Assembly: GCA_964019425.1 (NCBI GenBank)
Contig: OZ025816.1
Location: 62,001-126,000 of the forward strand
Origin: Flectonema sp. DT1601
Taxonomy: Eukaryota; Euglenozoa; Diplonemea; Diplonemida; Diplonemidae
Length of the DNA: 64,000 bases
Direction of reading: 5' to 3'
Positions 20,532 to 31,662 of the stretch are shown piece after piece; the stretch's first letter is position 1; each line of letters begins with the position of its first letter. The notes below the pieces were generated by a model. The model saw only the letters and a program-made list of their open reading frames with translations. It ran no database searches and was not told the origin of the DNA. Position numbers and translations under genes: made by a program.

Positions 20532-20795
20532 GTGAATACATTACAATTTTTTCGACAAAGGAACTTTTATTCCACAGAATCTTTTTTCTCCGACAGAATT
20601 TTAGATGATAATCGCTCCGCAGAGGTTTCCATCTCTGAATTGGTTGAGTTGTCCAACATCCCCAAACTATTACAACAGTCGAAAAAGAGAAATGATGATT
20701 TGTATCGAAGTGATATTCTTCACTTATTATTTAAAGTGTTCCCACTTTATGATCGAAGACGGTCTAAGCGTCGAGGTTTTCTCAGGTTTTTATGA
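20532..20795 (+). CDS. Hypothetical 87-aa ORF downstream of D1
   Basis: A plus-strand frame convergent with D1. The residue mix looks protein-like (DRILDDNRSAEVSISELVEL, a basic end RRRSKRRG). An identical copy lies at 50459-50722. No family is recognised and no selection can be judged from two identical copies. It could be a fragment of a former neighbour gene or chance. Confidence 0.2.
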   Translation: MNTLQFFRQRNFYSTESFFSDRILDDNRSAEVSISELVELSNIPKLLQQSKKRNDDLYRSDILHLLFKVFPLYDRRRSKRRGFLRFL

Positions 20796-20958
20796 TCAAC
20801 TTGGAGAAAATTCATTTAAATACCAAAACAACAAGAAATACCTGTCTTTTTCTTATCAAAGTCAGTTTTATATTTCTTTTTATGACATCAATATATGTTG
20901 ATATTATTTATCTCAAAAATATTTAAGCCGCTTGTTCGCCTTCAAATTCCTCCTCCTC

Positions 20959-23900
20959 TTAGTTCGGAATAACTGGAATAGATTCATCAGTTGGTACATC
21001 AGAATCAATTTTAGTGACGACAGGAGAGGTAAGTCTCCACATCAATTTCCTACCAGTACTAGACCTTACTTGCATCGGAACTATTAATCCAGATTCTTGG
21101 AACTTAGCGATGGATGCAATCGCAGGATCTCTATTACAAGTGTGAGAGAACGCTCGGTATGCTTCAAGAACTTCAAATTTAGAATTCAAAACTTTAACAT
21201 AAACAGACTCCCCAGATAAAGAAACTCCAGTAACCGCAAACTTATCATCACCAACAACAGACATTCCAATGGTTCTCGTAGAACTGTAAATAAAGGTCTT
21301 ACATGTCGGACCTACCTTCTCAATGAATACATCAGTTCCTAATGTAATCTTATAAATCTGACAATCAATCAGATCTACATTTCTCAATGCATAACACACA
21401 ACAACTCTGTTGTCACTGAGGATACCAACTTCAGAGTACAACTGTTCGTCGGCAGTGGTCAGCGCTACTGTCTTCGCGACATTCCCATCCGTCTTCACTA
21501 CCGAAAGATACAATCTAGTAGTTGTTGTTCGTCTCATTGAGTTCGCAATAACAAAGTATCCGCTACTCAAGAAAGACATCGATCCATGTGTGAAAGAATT
21601 CATTCGTGGGAAAAGGCTAACCTTATTGACCCCACCTCCATTCGTATCGAACGATTCCAAATAAAGATTATTTCCAACATTATTACCATCACGGTGTAAT
21701 ACATGAATAAGAGTCGTGCCTGAATCTATGGAGATCTTTGGATAGACTGCGGCCTCATTTATCGCAACAAAGCTTGCGACAACAACCGGAGATGATAGAG
21801 TAGAGGCAGAGATTTCAAATGATATTATTTTATAAGTAAAAGAATCACCCCCGTCATGAACAACAACATATGCTGTTGTCCCCACCACTGTCACATCATA
21901 AGTTGAACCAAGTCCGATGTTGGTTAGCTGAAGAATGTCTCTCCCGAATGACGTCCCATCTGTGTTTTCTACTTCTCCAATTAATCTTGCGACATTCGAA
22001 TCATCCTGTACAATATAAAGTGACAACACTCTACCATCTGAAAGAGGCTTCACTACCTGCTCAGCAATCGAAGATTGGTCTGGAACTCCGTATGTTGTTA
22101 CAGTGGGAACTCGACTGTATGCGGAGGAGTAAATACTCCATGAAGACCTGTCTTGCCATTTACTAGTCCAAGAGATAAAGAAATTGTCGTTGTGTAGTAA
22201 TGCGATGGTAGCATCAAATTGACGTCTACGTGTGAACTTGTTAATGAGTTGATCTCCGCCAAGTGGTCTTCCCGAGGTGTCAAATCGTCTAAAGTACGCG
22301 TCTTGTGTTAGTCGTATCTCAAAACGGTTCCACGCAACAATAAATGAATCGTCTGGCAGGATGCATATCGATGTCGGTCGGTCATTTCCAATTTCCTCGG
22401 CATTCACGCGAAAGTCACTTCCCTGTTTCACTGCACCCGCAGAATAGACAGCTCCCATCACGTTAAATAAAGTTGAAAGAGTACCACTTCCCCAAATGAT
22501 GATAAACTTCTTGTCACTGAAGAATGCTACTCGCGGAGATGTTTGAGACCCCTCAGTCTCGGTGTTCACTTGAAAAGCAGCAGCACTCGCAACAGGATTT
22601 GCTTGGCTCACATCAAATACCCTGGCAAAGATACCGTATCCGGAACCGTCTTCATTAAAAGATTGCCAAGCAATAATGACACTGTCGTCATCAGTGATAT
22701 CAACCGACGGGTTTCTCTGAGTTAGTTGCAACGTACCGTGAACGATGATAGGATCTGATATTGCCGAACCCTCAACAACACTCATGTACACGTCCACATC
22801 ATTTCCTGTTCCAAGGTTAGCTTGCCATGAAACGACATACTTGTTTCCACTTGTCGTTGTCGCAATAACAGGCCGAGCATCACCTCCAGTTGCAATTGTA
22901 TGTATCAAAACAGGAGAACCTATTTTGTCCCCATTGGAAGCAAACTGGAGGACGTTTATTGTGGTGCTGGAACCAACAGCTGACTGCCACGATACATAGA
23001 AATTGTTACTGAAACAGGCAACATCCGGACGATCTTCTGGAGCGCTCGTCCCGCCACTTACCATAAATTCCTTGTCGAAAATTGCACGTCCGGTTGTGTC
23101 ATAAATTTGAGCGTATATCTGAGAAACAGCTCCAACATGTGACTCCCATACAACGACGGCTCCTCCAGAGAATCCACAAGAAGCAGGGGACCTTTGAAAT
23201 CCCCGTAGGGTGTTACTTGCAGTCTCTGGTTGCCTCTCATAACCAGCATCTACCTCAATCAGTAAGGAAACACCAATTGGATCTCCAGTTATACTTGTAG
23301 TCGCAGTTGCATAGACAATGACAACTCCCTTATCCGTCGCAATCATTGAAGGATTCGCTTGAGTTCCAATCACAAAATTATTAACCACCCGACTAGGTTC
23401 AATTTCAGCCCCAGTAGCTTCCATTCGGGTAAACATTATAGCACCTCCTTGTCTATCTTTAACAAGAGACATATTTGATGCACAAGACACGGAAAAAGAT
23501 TCATCATAAAGTGATTGTGAAAATGTGAGAGAATCCCTAAAGCAGGTCAACGATGTCCTCCAAGTGACGCTGCTGGTAATACTTCTGGAGTGAACATCAC
23601 CGGAATTACGATCAACGATAAATATAAGCAAATTCCCTCGTGTTGGAGTAAACACCCTAATCGACCCCGGGATTCCTTCATTAAATAGAAAATCCATCGC
23701 ACTTCCAATAGTAGTTCCCGTAATTGGAACATAATTCACATCTCTGGTGCCATCAAGGACGTGGGTTACGTAATAAGTTCCCCCAGCTCCACAAGCTGAG
23801 TCCCATATAAAAGGCGTCCCGGTACTCAGAACTCGCACGTTAGAACCTCCAACAAAAGCCGTTAAGACATAAAAAGTTACAGTTCCTTCGACCTGCATTT

Positions 23901-26900
23901 CTACAAACATAACGATAGTTTCAACTGATGAAACTATCACAACCAGGGAACCTCCGCATAAAAATGACCGATGGTCGCTGCTGCCAGATTGCACCAAAGC
24001 AGTTTGTTCAGTACCATCCCCTGTTGCGTCCACCTCAACACTTCGAATACCTCCATCACCATAAGTTACAAAAAAAGTATTACTATGTGGCAAGCTACCT
24101 GCTATTATTGGAGCTGTTGTGGCACCAGTTCCAATAGTTTTCTTCGATTTCATGTTATTATCGTCATCGAAGAGTGCGTACATAACTGCACCTGCATTGG
24201 TTCTGTACGCAACAGCGTAACCTCCATTGTCAAGTCTACACGACGACATCGCATCCAACTCTATGTCAGTAACGAATTGAACTTCCGGAACGTGGTAGTA
24301 ACTCGCAGCAATAATCGGAACAGGAACTTCCTCTGCTGTTTGTGATGGAAAGACAGCAAACCACCCATTGACTCCTAGTTGTGCCACGGATACTTTAGTT
24401 AATGTTTCTGATACCGCCAACGATGACCTGAAACCACTAAAAGATATATCACTGTAGTCATTATTATAATAAGCAAACCCAGTACTGGAAAACAGTATCG
24501 TCTGTCCCTTGTTGCTGGATCCCATACCAAGTGTTAAGTGATCAAGAACTGTTGAACGGTCCAGCATAGTAGGAGTACTCACAGCTATGTCATCAGTGAA
24601 TAACCAAGTTCTCATAGTAGTCATAGCTGCTACGCTATCGTGAGCTGCTAATGTTATCAGAGGAGTCTCTCTTCCGTGACTCATTTTCAATGAAATTCTA
24701 TCCCAGGCTCTTGTCGGAGAACCGGCAATGGTACCACTGGAGAGCTCAGCGAAACTAACACTGCTTAATACTTTATAAAACAGTTCACTGGTTCCTTCAC
24801 TGAACACAACTAACAATCCCGCAGATATTTCTATCATGTCATAAAACGTTACACTTGTTCCTAAAACCGTCACAGGTGTCAAACTGTTCGCTGCCAAAGA
24901 AAACATTCTGAACGAACCTCCCGTACTAGAGAACAAGACAACAGCACCTCCTCCCGTTCTGAAACCCACAGCAGAGTGTCGCCCTGGTGTCGCACCAATA
25001 GTCGCAATTAGAACCGCACTGCCTACAGGTCTACCAGTAGAGGTATATTGCCTTCGGTACAACTCGTCGTTTTCTTGGTATGTTATTAAGAATCCTCCGT
25101 CAGATAGGGCAGCAAGCTGCTTTCTCTCTGATGCAAATACTGTTGTTGACTCTACAGAGCTCTGGTGAACAACAATCACGTCTCTTGCTACTGTTGGATT
25201 ACTGTTTTTATAAATCCTTGCTTGCAATTGATGATCAGCTGAGCTGTACCATCCAACTACAACATCACCACTTCCCAATGTCAGGGTCTCTGCATCTCCA
25301 GGGCTTTTCCGTGAAACTTCAATCCTTGTTCCTGTTTTTTGAAACGTTACACTGCACCAGTCCTCCGCACAAACACCGTTCTTCCAGCTGCATCCCGAGG
25401 TCGCATCACACTCAGTGGCATCGTTCGCATTCTGGCACGGCATAATCTGCGAAACTCCGAACACCACGAATTTCGAAAGGTCCGAGGTCAAGAAAGGAAG
25501 GTCGATCTCCTCACCCGAAGCGATTCTTCTTCTGAACGCAACCATCGAGTGCTCGAACCCGTCGTTGTTCTCCATGAACCTCGGTGAGCACGAACCCGCC
25601 TGCCATCCGTCCGACAACAACGAAGCAGGGAGACCTCCGTTCTCGTTCTTGCAAGGTGGACACAGGTAGTGGGTCACGTAGATGTCACAAGGCTTGTCGT
25701 CACATGAGAACGGACACTTCATTCTAATCGCTGATCCAGACACGAGGGTGTCAACTGAGAACGCCTGCACAACCTGTCCGTTCGTTTCAGTCAGGTACTT
25801 CGGAAGCTTTGTCAGCATCGCGTTCGTCCAAGCAGGCATACCAACAGTCACGTCGTTTCCGTCAAAGTCCACCGTGAATCCGTTCGGCCTGATGAACGAA
25901 GCACTCATAGGTGCGCTCGGTGGGCAAGTGTCGTGGAGAACAACTGCCTGCGACAACCGACTGCTCGGCATGCAGGACTCAGCAATGTCTCCCCATTCGC
26001 ATTCGTATCCCCGTACTTCGTCCTGAATTAGAGGGAAATCGTTCCAATAACCGTTACCGAGGAGGTGCGCGTAGTCCTCACCACCGGAGTCGTTAGGCTC
26101 TGTTGACTTGAAGTTGTTGTACATTCCCGGCTCAGCAATCAAACCACCACTGTCCGACCTCTGTATTCCGAACAGCGTTCCCAGTCCACCGCAAATCGCC
26201 GAGTCGCAAGGCTGAAACGTTGGCTGCAACACCCCCAACGGGCACGCAGTTCTCTCGAACCCGTCCACAGAGAGGTCGTATGGAGGACATCCTTCTGGTC
26301 CCACCACCCACCTCCACTCACGCTCCACACCGGCATCCGAAGCCCCTATCCAACCTCTTCCGGTCAGCTTCGACTCCGTAATGTTCTGCTCCTCCTGGCT
26401 CGTGATCGTCATCAGGTATCCCGGCAGTCCCAAGATGTCGTTGTCCCTGTTGGAACAAGAAATCTGTGCCTCCTGCCAGCTCATATTTCCACTAAAAAAG
26501 CTGTAGAAGTGGTGGTTCTTTCTCGAAAACAAACCGTGCCCGTAGTTCAGGACTAACACCCTGCTTCCCACCCCACCAGGTGTGAACACGACCGATGACA
26601 AAGCAGTTGCGTATTGCTCAATAGTGCGTTCATCCGAAAGCTGCATCTTGTCCCCGCTGAAGTCGACGGTAATCCCGAGACTCGGGCACTTAGTGCAGCT
26701 CAGAATGTCACCGCTGTGGAATCCTTCCTCGATGTGAACCGCAGCTCCCTTGATCACCGTGTTACAATCACAGTTTCCCGTGAAAGGAATGTTCACGCAA
26801 TTCTGATTCGGGAATGGCTTCATCGTCTCACCGACTGTGATCACCGCGTCCCCCAAGGCTGACGCAGCCATCAGTAGTATTCCGCTTACCGCAGTCTTCA

Positions 26901-26901
26901 T
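20959..26901 (-). CDS. C-type lectin fused to beta-propeller-like repeats (D1), 1980 aa
   Basis: Residues 1-516 (26901 down to 25354) are the lectin module: the same signal peptide, N-terminal beta domain, C-type lectin domain, conserved region and most of the cysteine tail. After CAEDWC the protein switches to SVTFQKTGTRIEVSR and runs 1464 residues more. The extension has at least a dozen repeats whose strands end in aromatic residues: DVVVGWYSS, GFLITYQEN, AVVVWESH, FYVSWQSAVG, YVVSWQAN, VIIAWQSFNEDGSGYGIF, FIIIWGSG, FIVAWNRF, FFISWTSKW. Links such as FQVNTETEGSQTSPRVAF are typical of bacterial adhesin propeller repeats. In sampled lines the extension DNA is near 40% GC against 55% for the lectin part. 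The lectin pocket is unusual: EPNDSGGEDYAH, ten residues shorter, without the CPG(L/I)C loop. No membrane anchor is seen, so it is probably a large secreted or surface-bound glycan-binding protein. Confidence 0.92.
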   Translation of the reverse strand: MKTAVSGILLMAASALGDAVITVGETMKPFPNQNCVNIPFTGNCDCNTVIKGAAVHIEEGFHSGDILSCTKCPSLGITVDFSGDKMQLSDERTIEQYATALSSVVFTPGGVGSRVLVLNYGHGLFSRKNHHFYSFFSGNMSWQEAQISCSNRDNDILGLPGYLMTITSQEEQNITESKLTGRGWIGASDAGVEREWRWVVGPEGCPPYDLSVDGFERTACPLGVLQPTFQPCDSAICGGLGTLFGIQRSDSGGLIAEPGMYNNFKSTEPNDSGGEDYAHLLGNGYWNDFPLIQDEVRGYECEWGDIAESCMPSSRLSQAVVLHDTCPPSAPMSASFIRPNGFTVDFDGNDVTVGMPAWTNAMLTKLPKYLTETNGQVVQAFSVDTLVSGSAIRMKCPFSCDDKPCDIYVTHYLCPPCKNENGGLPASLLSDGWQAGSCSPRFMENNDGFEHSMVAFRRRIASGEEIDLPFLTSDLSKFVVFGVSQIMPCQNANDATECDATSGCSWKNGVCAEDWCSVTFQKTGTRIEVSRKSPGDAETLTLGSGDVVVGWYSSADHQLQARIYKNSNPTVARDVIVVHQSSVESTTVFASERKQLAALSDGGFLITYQENDELYRRQYTSTGRPVGSAVLIATIGATPGRHSAVGFRTGGGAVVLFSSTGGSFRMFSLAANSLTPVTVLGTSVTFYDMIEISAGLLVVFSEGTSELFYKVLSSVSFAELSSGTIAGSPTRAWDRISLKMSHGRETPLITLAAHDSVAAMTTMRTWLFTDDIAVSTPTMLDRSTVLDHLTLGMGSSNKGQTILFSSTGFAYYNNDYSDISFSGFRSSLAVSETLTKVSVAQLGVNGWFAVFPSQTAEEVPVPIIAASYYHVPEVQFVTDIELDAMSSCRLDNGGYAVAYRTNAGAVMYALFDDDNNMKSKKTIGTGATTAPIIAGSLPHSNTFFVTYGDGGIRSVEVDATGDGTEQTALVQSGSSDHRSFLCGGSLVVIVSSVETIVMFVEMQVEGTVTFYVLTAFVGGSNVRVLSTGTPFIWDSACGAGGTYYVTHVLDGTRDVNYVPITGTTIGSAMDFLFNEGIPGSIRVFTPTRGNLLIFIVDRNSGDVHSRSITSSVTWRTSLTCFRDSLTFSQSLYDESFSVSCASNMSLVKDRQGGAIMFTRMEATGAEIEPSRVVNNFVIGTQANPSMIATDKGVVIVYATATTSITGDPIGVSLLIEVDAGYERQPETASNTLRGFQRSPASCGFSGGAVVVWESHVGAVSQIYAQIYDTTGRAIFDKEFMVSGGTSAPEDRPDVACFSNNFYVSWQSAVGSSTTINVLQFASNGDKIGSPVLIHTIATGGDARPVIATTTSGNKYVVSWQANLGTGNDVDVYMSVVEGSAISDPIIVHGTLQLTQRNPSVDITDDDSVIIAWQSFNEDGSGYGIFARVFDVSQANPVASAAAFQVNTETEGSQTSPRVAFFSDKKFIIIWGSGTLSTLFNVMGAVYSAGAVKQGSDFRVNAEEIGNDRPTSICILPDDSFIVAWNRFEIRLTQDAYFRRFDTSGRPLGGDQLINKFTRRRQFDATIALLHNDNFFISWTSKWQDRSSWSIYSSAYSRVPTVTTYGVPDQSSIAEQVVKPLSDGRVLSLYIVQDDSNVARLIGEVENTDGTSFGRDILQLTNIGLGSTYDVTVVGTTAYVVVHDGGDSFTYKIISFEISASTLSSPVVVASFVAINEAAVYPKISIDSGTTLIHVLHRDGNNVGNNLYLESFDTNGGGVNKVSLFPRMNSFTHGSMSFLSSGYFVIANSMRRTTTTRLYLSVVKTDGNVAKTVALTTADEQLYSEVGILSDNRVVVCYALRNVDLIDCQIYKITLGTDVFIEKVGPTCKTFIYSSTRTIGMSVVGDDKFAVTGVSLSGESVYVKVLNSKFEVLEAYRAFSHTCNRDPAIASIAKFQESGLIVPMQVRSSTGRKLMWRLTSPVVTKIDSDVPTDESIPVIPN

Positions 26902-28423
26902 TATTGTGATGTTTTTGTGTTGAAACTGAATGAAGAAGAAGATTGTTTTACATTTCCAATCACGACTACCAACAACTCATTGAGGGAGGAAAATTACGAA
27001 TTTCAGAAACCCGCAAAGATGATGAATTGCAGAGGAGGGGGTTCGCTCCGAAGATTAGTACTGCGGATTGCGAGAAGAAAGGAAAGAAGCTACCAACCAA
27101 CTAATTAATTAGATTGATTGATAGATAATGAAATCCATTACATTACATTTTGAAAATCGCGAACTATGGAGCATCGAGTAAGCTCTATAGCGTTAAAAAA
27201 GGAATAGTGCAATTTCATTACGCATGTAAAGGATGTATCAAAGCAAACAAGAAGTGACCAACTTGTTACTTTAAAGCACAAAAGATTTATATAGAAGAGA
27301 TCTGTGAGGTGACTTCAACTAACGGGAAGAGAATAAGTTTGTTCAATTCAAATTAATTAAAGAGCACCCGATTTACTTCGAGTAAATGACAAAATCTCAA
27401 AACGTGTGTTGACAGCATTACTACAACACTCAAACAAGGAAGTTGGCAACGAGGATAAAAGTTTTTTTGAATGATCGAAAGAAAATAAAAAGTCAACATT
27501 CCACAACAAGCAAGAATCCGAATATTCTGTACCTGAAGCAGAACTTTCATTTGTTTCTTTTTCACATCGTAATTCCAGGAAATCACTTTGTAAACCAACT
27601 CTTGGAATGAATTGCAATCACGACACAATGCAAAAGGGAGAGAGCGGGGAGAGAGAAGCTGTCCAAACAGTTGAACAACTGATAACAAACTAATTTTTAA
27701 TAATTAATTTGATTTCAGTATTCTTTAATAATATTACCAACAAGTCAGACATCAGAAGTACAGCGATAATCAATTACGACTTACTTCACTTGAGTTGGTT
27801 TGGCAGCACTCAGTAGAATTTAAATAACAAAACAAGAAAGCTTTCCTCAATAGTCTCTAAGAACTGAAGCGTTCAACTCACCCAAACCATACAAGGCCAA
27901 GGATACCATTGCATTGAAAAGCGGAAAAAAAAAGAATTAATATCAAAAAAAACAGAAATGTATAAAAAAAAGAACAAAAATGATGCCAATCAGAAAGCCA
28001 TTTCAATTCATTCTGCTCAGCCTTTCAAACACAATTCAAAGCCTGTGATTTAGCCGCAAACGTGACAATTTCTTTATATTTTAGCTTGGCGTCAATAATT
28101 GCTGCAAATAAAGCTATCAAGAAAAAAACATGTTTTGATACCTAACTTTGAACATCCGAGAACACGTTGGGTGGGACAACCTTTCCTAAAGAAAGAGTTG
28201 ACTACAAAGAAATAAGTTTCGGCATTCGAAGGTTTGTAATCAAAACAAGAGTTACAGTCATCACATTTCAGCATTTAGTGTCGAAAGTATTTATATACGA
28301 AGTTTTCAAAAGTCGGTAACACGGAAAGAGAGCATTCTTAGTTTGAAAAATATTATGACACACACAACTCGTTCCCAAACTCAATAACAAATCTTCTTTA
28401 AACGTTTTCTGCATCAAATTACA
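26902..28423. other. C-A type spacer between D1 and A3
   Basis: 1522 bp, closely matching 13573-15098, so D1 occupies the position a C gene would have next to an A gene. It has a small internal difference near 27570 (CACATCGTAATTCCAGG), shared with 40115-41635. Nothing else is seen. Confidence 0.8.
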
Positions 28424-30070
28424 TCACATGGTTGGGTGGGCAGCACAAATAGTGCACGAGTTTCCGATTCCATTTTGAGGACCCGCATTCCTCGGGCACC
28501 AGTCCTCCGCACAAACACCATTCTTCCAGCTGCATCCCGAGGTCGCATCACACTCAGTGGCATCGTTCGCATTCTGGCACGGCATGATCTGCGAAACTCC
28601 GAACACCACGAATTTCGAAAGGTCCGAGGTCAAGAAAGGAAGGTCGATCTCCTCACCCGAAGCGATTCTTCTTCTGAACGCAACCATCGAGTGCTCGAAC
28701 CCGTCGTTGTTCTCCACGAACCTCGGTGCGCACGAACCCGCCTGCCATCCGTCCGACAACAACGAAGCAGGGAGACCTCCGTTCTCGTTCTTGCAAGGTG
28801 GACACAGGTAGTGGGTCACGTAGATGTCACAAGGCTTGTCGTCACATGAGAACGGACACTTCATTCTAATCGCTGATCCAGACACGAGCGTGTCAACTGA
28901 GAACGCCTGCACAACCTGTCCGTTCGTTTCAGTCAGGTACTTCGGAAGCTTTGTCAGCATCGCGTTCGTCCAAGCAGGCACACCAACAGAGACGTCGTTT
29001 CCGTCAAAGTCCACCGTGAATCCGTTCGGCTTGACGATCGAACCAGTCATAGGTGCACTCGGTGGACACTGGTCGTGGAGAACAACTGCCTGAGAGATGT
29101 ATCCGTTAGGCATGCACGCCTCAGCAATGTCTCCCCACTCGCACATGTATCCCTCGATGTCGTGAATTAGAGGGTAGTCGTTCCAAACTCCGTTACGGAG
29201 GAAGTGCGCGTAGTCCTCACCAGCGGTGTCGCAAATTCCAGGACAGCGATTTCTGAATTCGTTAGGCTCCGTTGACTTGAAGTTGTTGTACATTCCCGGC
29301 TCAGCAATCAAACCAGCTCTGTTCGACCTCTGTCTTCCGAACAGTGTTCCAAGTCCACCGCAAATCGCCGAGTCGCAAGGCTGAAACGTTGGCTGCAACA
29401 CCCCCAACGGGCACGCAGTTCTCTCGAACCCGTCCACAGAGAGGTCGTATGGAGGACATCCTTCCGGTCCCACCACCCACCTCCACTCACGCTCCACACC
29501 GGCATCCGAAGCCCCCATCCAACCTCTTCCGGTCAGCTTCGACTCCGCGATGTTCTGTTCATCCTGGCTCGTGATCGTCATCAGGTATCCCGGCAGTCCC
29601 AAGATGTCGTTGTCCCTGCTGGCACAAGAAATCTGTGCCTCCTGCCAGCTCCGTTCTCCTCTGAAGAAGTTGTAGAAGTGGTGGTTCTTTCTCGAAAACA
29701 AACCGTGCCCGTAATTCAGGACTAACACCCTCTTTCCCACCCCAGCAGGTGTGAACACCACCGATGACAAAGCTCTTGCGTATTGCTCAATAGTCCGTTC
29801 ACCTGAAAGCTGCATCTTATCTCCGCTGAAGTCCATCGTGATCCCGAGTCTTCGGCATCTATTGCAGTTCAGAACGTCACCGGTGTGGAATCCTTCCTCG
29901 ATGTGAACTGACGCCCCCTTGATCACCGTGTTGCAATCACAGTTTCCTGTGAAAGGAACGTCCGCGCATACTTGTCTGGGGAACGGTCTCAACGTCTCAC
30001 CGACTGTGATCACCGCGTCCCCCAAGGCTGACGCAGCCATCAGTAGTATTCCGCTTACCGCAGTCTTCAT
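28424..30070 (-). CDS. Secreted C-type lectin-like protein, subtype A (A3)
   Basis: 548 residues, full subtype A from RPFPRQVC to the NGIGNS tail, with L222 and T267. The pocket reads FKSTEPNEF, CPGIC loop, FLRNGVWNDYP. It is intact and gives the same product as A4 across the whole length as far as I can read, differing in silent sites (for example CACCATTCTTCC here). In its upstream leader the GT that would begin a possible 5'-UTR intron is changed to GG near 30165, while the CAG acceptor is kept. That favours trans-splicing or no splicing over a cis intron. Confidence 0.92.
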   Translation of the reverse strand: MKTAVSGILLMAASALGDAVITVGETLRPFPRQVCADVPFTGNCDCNTVIKGASVHIEEGFHTGDVLNCNRCRRLGITMDFSGDKMQLSGERTIEQYARALSSVVFTPAGVGKRVLVLNYGHGLFSRKNHHFYNFFRGERSWQEAQISCASRDNDILGLPGYLMTITSQDEQNIAESKLTGRGWMGASDAGVEREWRWVVGPEGCPPYDLSVDGFERTACPLGVLQPTFQPCDSAICGGLGTLFGRQRSNRAGLIAEPGMYNNFKSTEPNEFRNRCPGICDTAGEDYAHFLRNGVWNDYPLIHDIEGYMCEWGDIAEACMPNGYISQAVVLHDQCPPSAPMTGSIVKPNGFTVDFDGNDVSVGVPAWTNAMLTKLPKYLTETNGQVVQAFSVDTLVSGSAIRMKCPFSCDDKPCDIYVTHYLCPPCKNENGGLPASLLSDGWQAGSCAPRFVENNDGFEHSMVAFRRRIASGEEIDLPFLTSDLSKFVVFGVSQIMPCQNANDATECDATSGCSWKNGVCAEDWCPRNAGPQNGIGNSCTICAAHPTM

Positions 30071-30424
30071 TATTGTGATGTTTTTGTGTTGAAACTGAAT
30101 GAAGAAGAAGATTGTTTTACATTTCCAATCACGACTACCAACAACTCATTGAGGGAGGAAATTTCCGAGTTTCAGAAACCCGCAGTGTTGATGAAAAGGT
30201 TGCCAGGGAGGGTGTTCGCTCCGAAGATTAGTACTGCGGGATGCGAGGAATGAAATAGGCAACGAGATATCAGTTAAATGCGTTGTACGGAAGAAAATTA
30301 AATTCCCTCGAAACACAACTTACACGGTACTCTTTCTGTCAAATGTGAGTGACTTTAAGATTAACAGGAACACGTCCGCAATGTTCACCAATTAATTGAT
30401 GTGAAGTTAAAAGATACCAAACAA

Positions 30425-30619
30425 TTAAATAAAACCGTTTGATGATATTATTAAAAAAATTTGATTACCCGACGGGTGGGAAATGGAAAGAATCAGGTGT
30501 GACAAAATGAGCAAGAAATAAATAAATAGCTCATCATCTACGCAACAGAACAACATCTCCCGTGTAGACGATGACATACAACACAACTCACAAGTAAGGA
30601 AGTTGCACAAGCTAATCAT
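30425..30619 (-). CDS. Possible 64-aa small membrane protein, copy 4
   Basis: Intact copy of the ORF at 2863-3057. It has one replacement next to the A/T tract (FLIISS) and one synonymous change in the body (leucine CTT to CTA at residue 31). Confidence 0.35.
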   Translation of the reverse strand: MISLCNFLTCELCCMSSSTREMLFCCVDDELFIYFLLILSHLILSISHPSGNQIFLIISSNGFI

Positions 30620-30861
30620 TTTTTTTTAAAATGCCCTATTTCATCTTTAGAAAAATAAAGAAAAACCCTCCTCCCGAGAAATAGGAAGAGGAAGTAAGTT
30701 AGATAGATAAGGAAGTTGTACTTCATTAACTAGTATTAGCAAAAATAATTAAAAAAGGAATTTTAATTTAATAAAGAAACAGACCAGGACATCAAACTTT
30801 TCTTCCGACCAAACCCATTCAATGTCCAGCACTCTTCTTTATTAGTTGGTTGGTCAGTTAG

Positions 30862-30965
30862 GAGTTTTTGTTTAGTTAACCCGCAGCAAGGACCCAATCG
30901 CAAGGAACGTAGTTTCATAGCTTCGGCGATTCCCAGCTCGCTCCTTGCCCAGAGGCTAACAGGTT
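30862..30965. repeat. SINE-like short dispersed repeat, member 2
   Basis: Copy of the segment at 3300-3412 at the same place in the spacer, so it was inherited by array duplication and is not a new insertion. Confidence 0.45.
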
Positions 30966-31634
30966 GAAAAAAATATATAAAAGGGAAATGGGAGGGGGGG
31001 AAGGTGAAAAAAAAATAAGAAATCTTTTTAATTCCATATACAGCATCTCTCTTTGTAAGGCCGACCATTTGTTCGGAACCCTAACTCGTCCAAATCATTG
31101 TAATTGTACTGCGTAGGTCTTGCAGAAAACAATAAACCAGAAGTTTATTATTTTACGTCTTCTTCAAAATAAAAAAGAATTCAAAGAAAAACAGGAACAC
31201 GAGACTCTCGAACTCATCAGTTTCTTCACCAGCAAATTGAAAAAATATAACAAATGCTGAAATATTTTTAAAAAAATAAAAAACTCAATACCACAGAGCA
31301 TTAGTATACAAAAATTGTTGTGTTAAAATTCGAAAACATAAAAACTGCCACACTCAATGAAAACGAAGCCCAACAAACCTCGTAATCGGCGAAGAGACGA
31401 TTGCTATTTGAAATGCTTCCTCAACACACGTGTTGTTGTTTTATGAGGTTGGCTGAACGTATGATCCAAAATAGGCAGTCAAGAAATAAGGCAACAAGCC
31501 ATCTACACACGAGGCTTATTATTAAATGGTTCTTTTTAAATAAAAGACAACAAGGGAAAGAGAGCAAGCGAAAAAAAGAACCAAGGCACCTTCATTCAGA
31601 AAGGAATTTGTTTTGTTTGAAAAAAAAAAAGGAG

Positions 31635-31662
31635 GAAATAATTAACGTCGGTTAATTATTTC
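31635..31662. repeat. Perfect 12-bp hairpin, copy 2
   Basis: Same inverted repeat and GTCG loop as 4372-4399, unchanged. Confidence 0.7.

Larger units (their letters stand above)
18439..20958. other. Downstream region of D1
   Basis: 2.5 kb between the transposon and the D1 stop codon, matching 48620-50885 apart from three indels described separately. The plus frame 18511-18714 (67 codons) is identical at 48722-48925, but so is the surrounding DNA, so this says nothing about coding. A weak member of the SINE-like family starts at 18880 (CTGATGACTACGAGG). No RNA gene is recognised. Confidence 0.7.
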
